NCBI GenBank assembly: GCA_021811225.1
Contig: JAJZPJ010000150.1
Location: 1-6,360 of the forward strand
Source of the DNA: Pseudomonadota bacterium
Lineage (GTDB): Bacteria > Pseudomonadota > Gammaproteobacteria > Burkholderiales > Rhodocyclaceae
DNA: 6,360 nucleotides
Direction of reading: 5' to 3'
Of the stretch, positions 5,387 through 6,360 are shown one piece after another; position 1 is the first letter of the stretch, and each line of letters begins with the position of its first letter. Below the pieces are notes generated by a model. The model was not told where the DNA came from, did no database searches, and saw only the letters and a list, made by a program, of their open reading frames with translations. The position numbers and the translations under genes were made by a program.

Positions 5387-6360
5387 ATGAATCCGGCGAG
5401 GAACGCAGCCGCGATCGCGGTCGAATCGCTCTCGCTGCGAGTCGGTTCCTTCGCGCTGCGGGAGATCTCCTTTTCGCTCGCCGCCGGCGAGACCTTCGTC
5501 ATCCTCGGCAGCAGCGGCGCCGGCAAATCGATGCTGCTGGAGACCCTGGCCGGGTTCTATCGGCCATCCTCGGGGCGCATCATGATCGGCGGCCGCGATC
5601 TCACCGAGGCGCCGCCCGAGGCGCGGCGCCTCGCCTTCATGTTCCAGGACTACGCGCTGTTTCCGCACCTGACCGTCGCCCAGAACGTCGGCTTCGGTCT
5701 GCGCTTTTTCCCCCGGCGCAAGGACGCCGAGCCTCTGGACGCGCTGCTGAAACGTCTCGGTCTGGAGCACCTAGCCGCGCGCAAGCCCATGCATCTCTCC
5801 GGCGGCGAGCAGCAGCGCGTGGCGCTGGCCCGCGCCCTGGCGATGGAGCCCGCCCTGTTCCTGTTCGACGAGCCGCTGTCGGCGCTGGACGCGCGCAGCC
5901 GCGACACGCTGCGCGGCGAATTGAAGACCTTCCTCGGCCGCGCCGGCGTGCCGGCCATCTACGTCACCCACGATCAACTGGAGGCCCTGGCCTTGGCGGA
6001 CAAGATGGCGGTGATGAAGGACGGCGCGCTGCTGCAGGTGGGCAGCCCGGCCGAGATCTTCAACGCGCCGGCGAGCGAGGCGGTGGCGAATTTCGTCGGG
6101 GTCGAGACGGTGCTGGAGGGCAGGGTGCTCTCGGTGTCCGACGGCATGGCCGAGATCGGCGTGGCTGGCCGGGTTCTGCACGTCCTGGCCAATGCCGCCG
6201 CAAAGCCGAACACGTCGGTGACGGCCTGCATCCGGCCGGAGGACGTGGCGCTGGCGCGCACCACGCATCCCGGTTCGAGCGTGCGCAACCAGTTTCCGGC
6301 CCGGGTCGTCGCGGTCGCGGCCGCCGGTCCGCTGTTCAAGATCAGCCTGGACGCCGGCTT
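5387..6360 (+). CDS. wtpC: Tungstate/molybdate ABC transporter ATP-binding protein (WtpC/ModC type), 3' end missing
   Basis: Cytoplasmic ATPase driving oxyanion uptake through the WtpB-type permease. 324 complete codons are present and the frame is still open at the right edge, so the C-terminus is missing. Motifs: Walker A GSSGAGKS (41-48), Q-loop FMFQDYALFPHLTV (84-97, Gln87), signature LSGGEQQRVALARAL (137-151), Walker B ALFLFDEP (156-163), D-loop SALD (165-168), switch histidine in YVTHDQLEAL (His195). After the ATPase core (to about 235) there is a regulatory region: ETVLEGRVLSVSDGMAEIGV (240-259), TACIRPEDVAL (279-289), and the start of a TOBE-like strand set NQFPARVVAVAAAGPLFKIS (301-320). 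Such TOBE/MOP domains in ModC/WtpC relatives can bind oxyanion and inhibit transport. The ATG at 5387 is 8 bases after the wtpB stop with a weak GAG upstream; an in-frame TTG at 5381 is an alternative. The general CUT1/MOI ATPase type is certain; the oxyanion role rests on its neighbours. Confidence 0.88.
   Translation, partial: MNPARNAAAIAVESLSLRVGSFALREISFSLAAGETFVILGSSGAGKSMLLETLAGFYRPSSGRIMIGGRDLTEAPPEARRLAFMFQDYALFPHLTVAQNVGFGLRFFPRRKDAEPLDALLKRLGLEHLAARKPMHLSGGEQQRVALARALAMEPALFLFDEPLSALDARSRDTLRGELKTFLGRAGVPAIYVTHDQLEALALADKMAVMKDGALLQVGSPAEIFNAPASEAVANFVGVETVLEGRVLSVSDGMAEIGVAGRVLHVLANAAAKPNTSVTACIRPEDVALARTTHPGSSVRNQFPARVVAVAAAGPLFKISLDAG

Noticed and set aside
1..6360. Mobile elements, CRISPR arrays, tRNA or rRNA genes.
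   Set aside because: Read through on both strands: no transposase-like protein, no spaced direct repeats and no cloverleaf or rRNA-like stretch. Coding sequence fills nearly the whole window.

Overview
This is a G+C-rich, gene-dense bacterial window with strong G/C preference at third codon positions. Every gene is on the + strand, and both gene sets encode ABC transporters of the inner membrane. The protein sequences look proteobacterial, most likely betaproteobacterial. That placement is an impression from the style of the LivH/LivM/LivG/LivF proteins and cannot be proven without a search.

Positions 1-3486 hold four consecutive genes of a branched-chain amino acid type (HAAT/Liv) importer in the order livH (5' end outside the window), livM, livG, livF. 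They are tightly packed. There are 7 bases between livH and livM and 7 between the livM stop and the chosen livG start, whose ribosome binding site begins inside the livM stop. livG and livF overlap by 8 bases, with livF starting at TTG. LivH and LivM form the membrane channel, and LivG and LivF are the two ATPases. No periplasmic binding protein (LivK/LivJ) is visible, so it must lie upstream or elsewhere, and the real substrate cannot be fixed from this window.

Positions 3487-3585 are the only sizeable intergenic gap (99 bases). It holds a perfect dyad (CCGATA-N6-TATCGG) lying over a TAGAAT -10-like hexamer, a second imperfect dyad upstream, and a strong ribosome binding site. This is probably the promoter/operator region of a second operon.

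Positions 3586-6360 encode a tungstate/molybdate importer of the WtpABC/ModABC type: a periplasmic oxyanion-binding protein (wtpA), a permease with an EAA loop (wtpB), and an ATPase with a C-terminal TOBE/MOP-like region (wtpC, running off the right edge). The binding protein resembles the WtpA/archaeal ModA branch rather than classical E. coli ModA. The operon would supply tungstate or molybdate for pterin-cofactor enzymes.

The window looks like ordinary transport operons and I see no new system. The points most worth a second look are the palindromic region before wtpA, the cysteine-containing loop in LivH, and the pairing of a Liv-type importer with a WtpA-type oxyanion importer.
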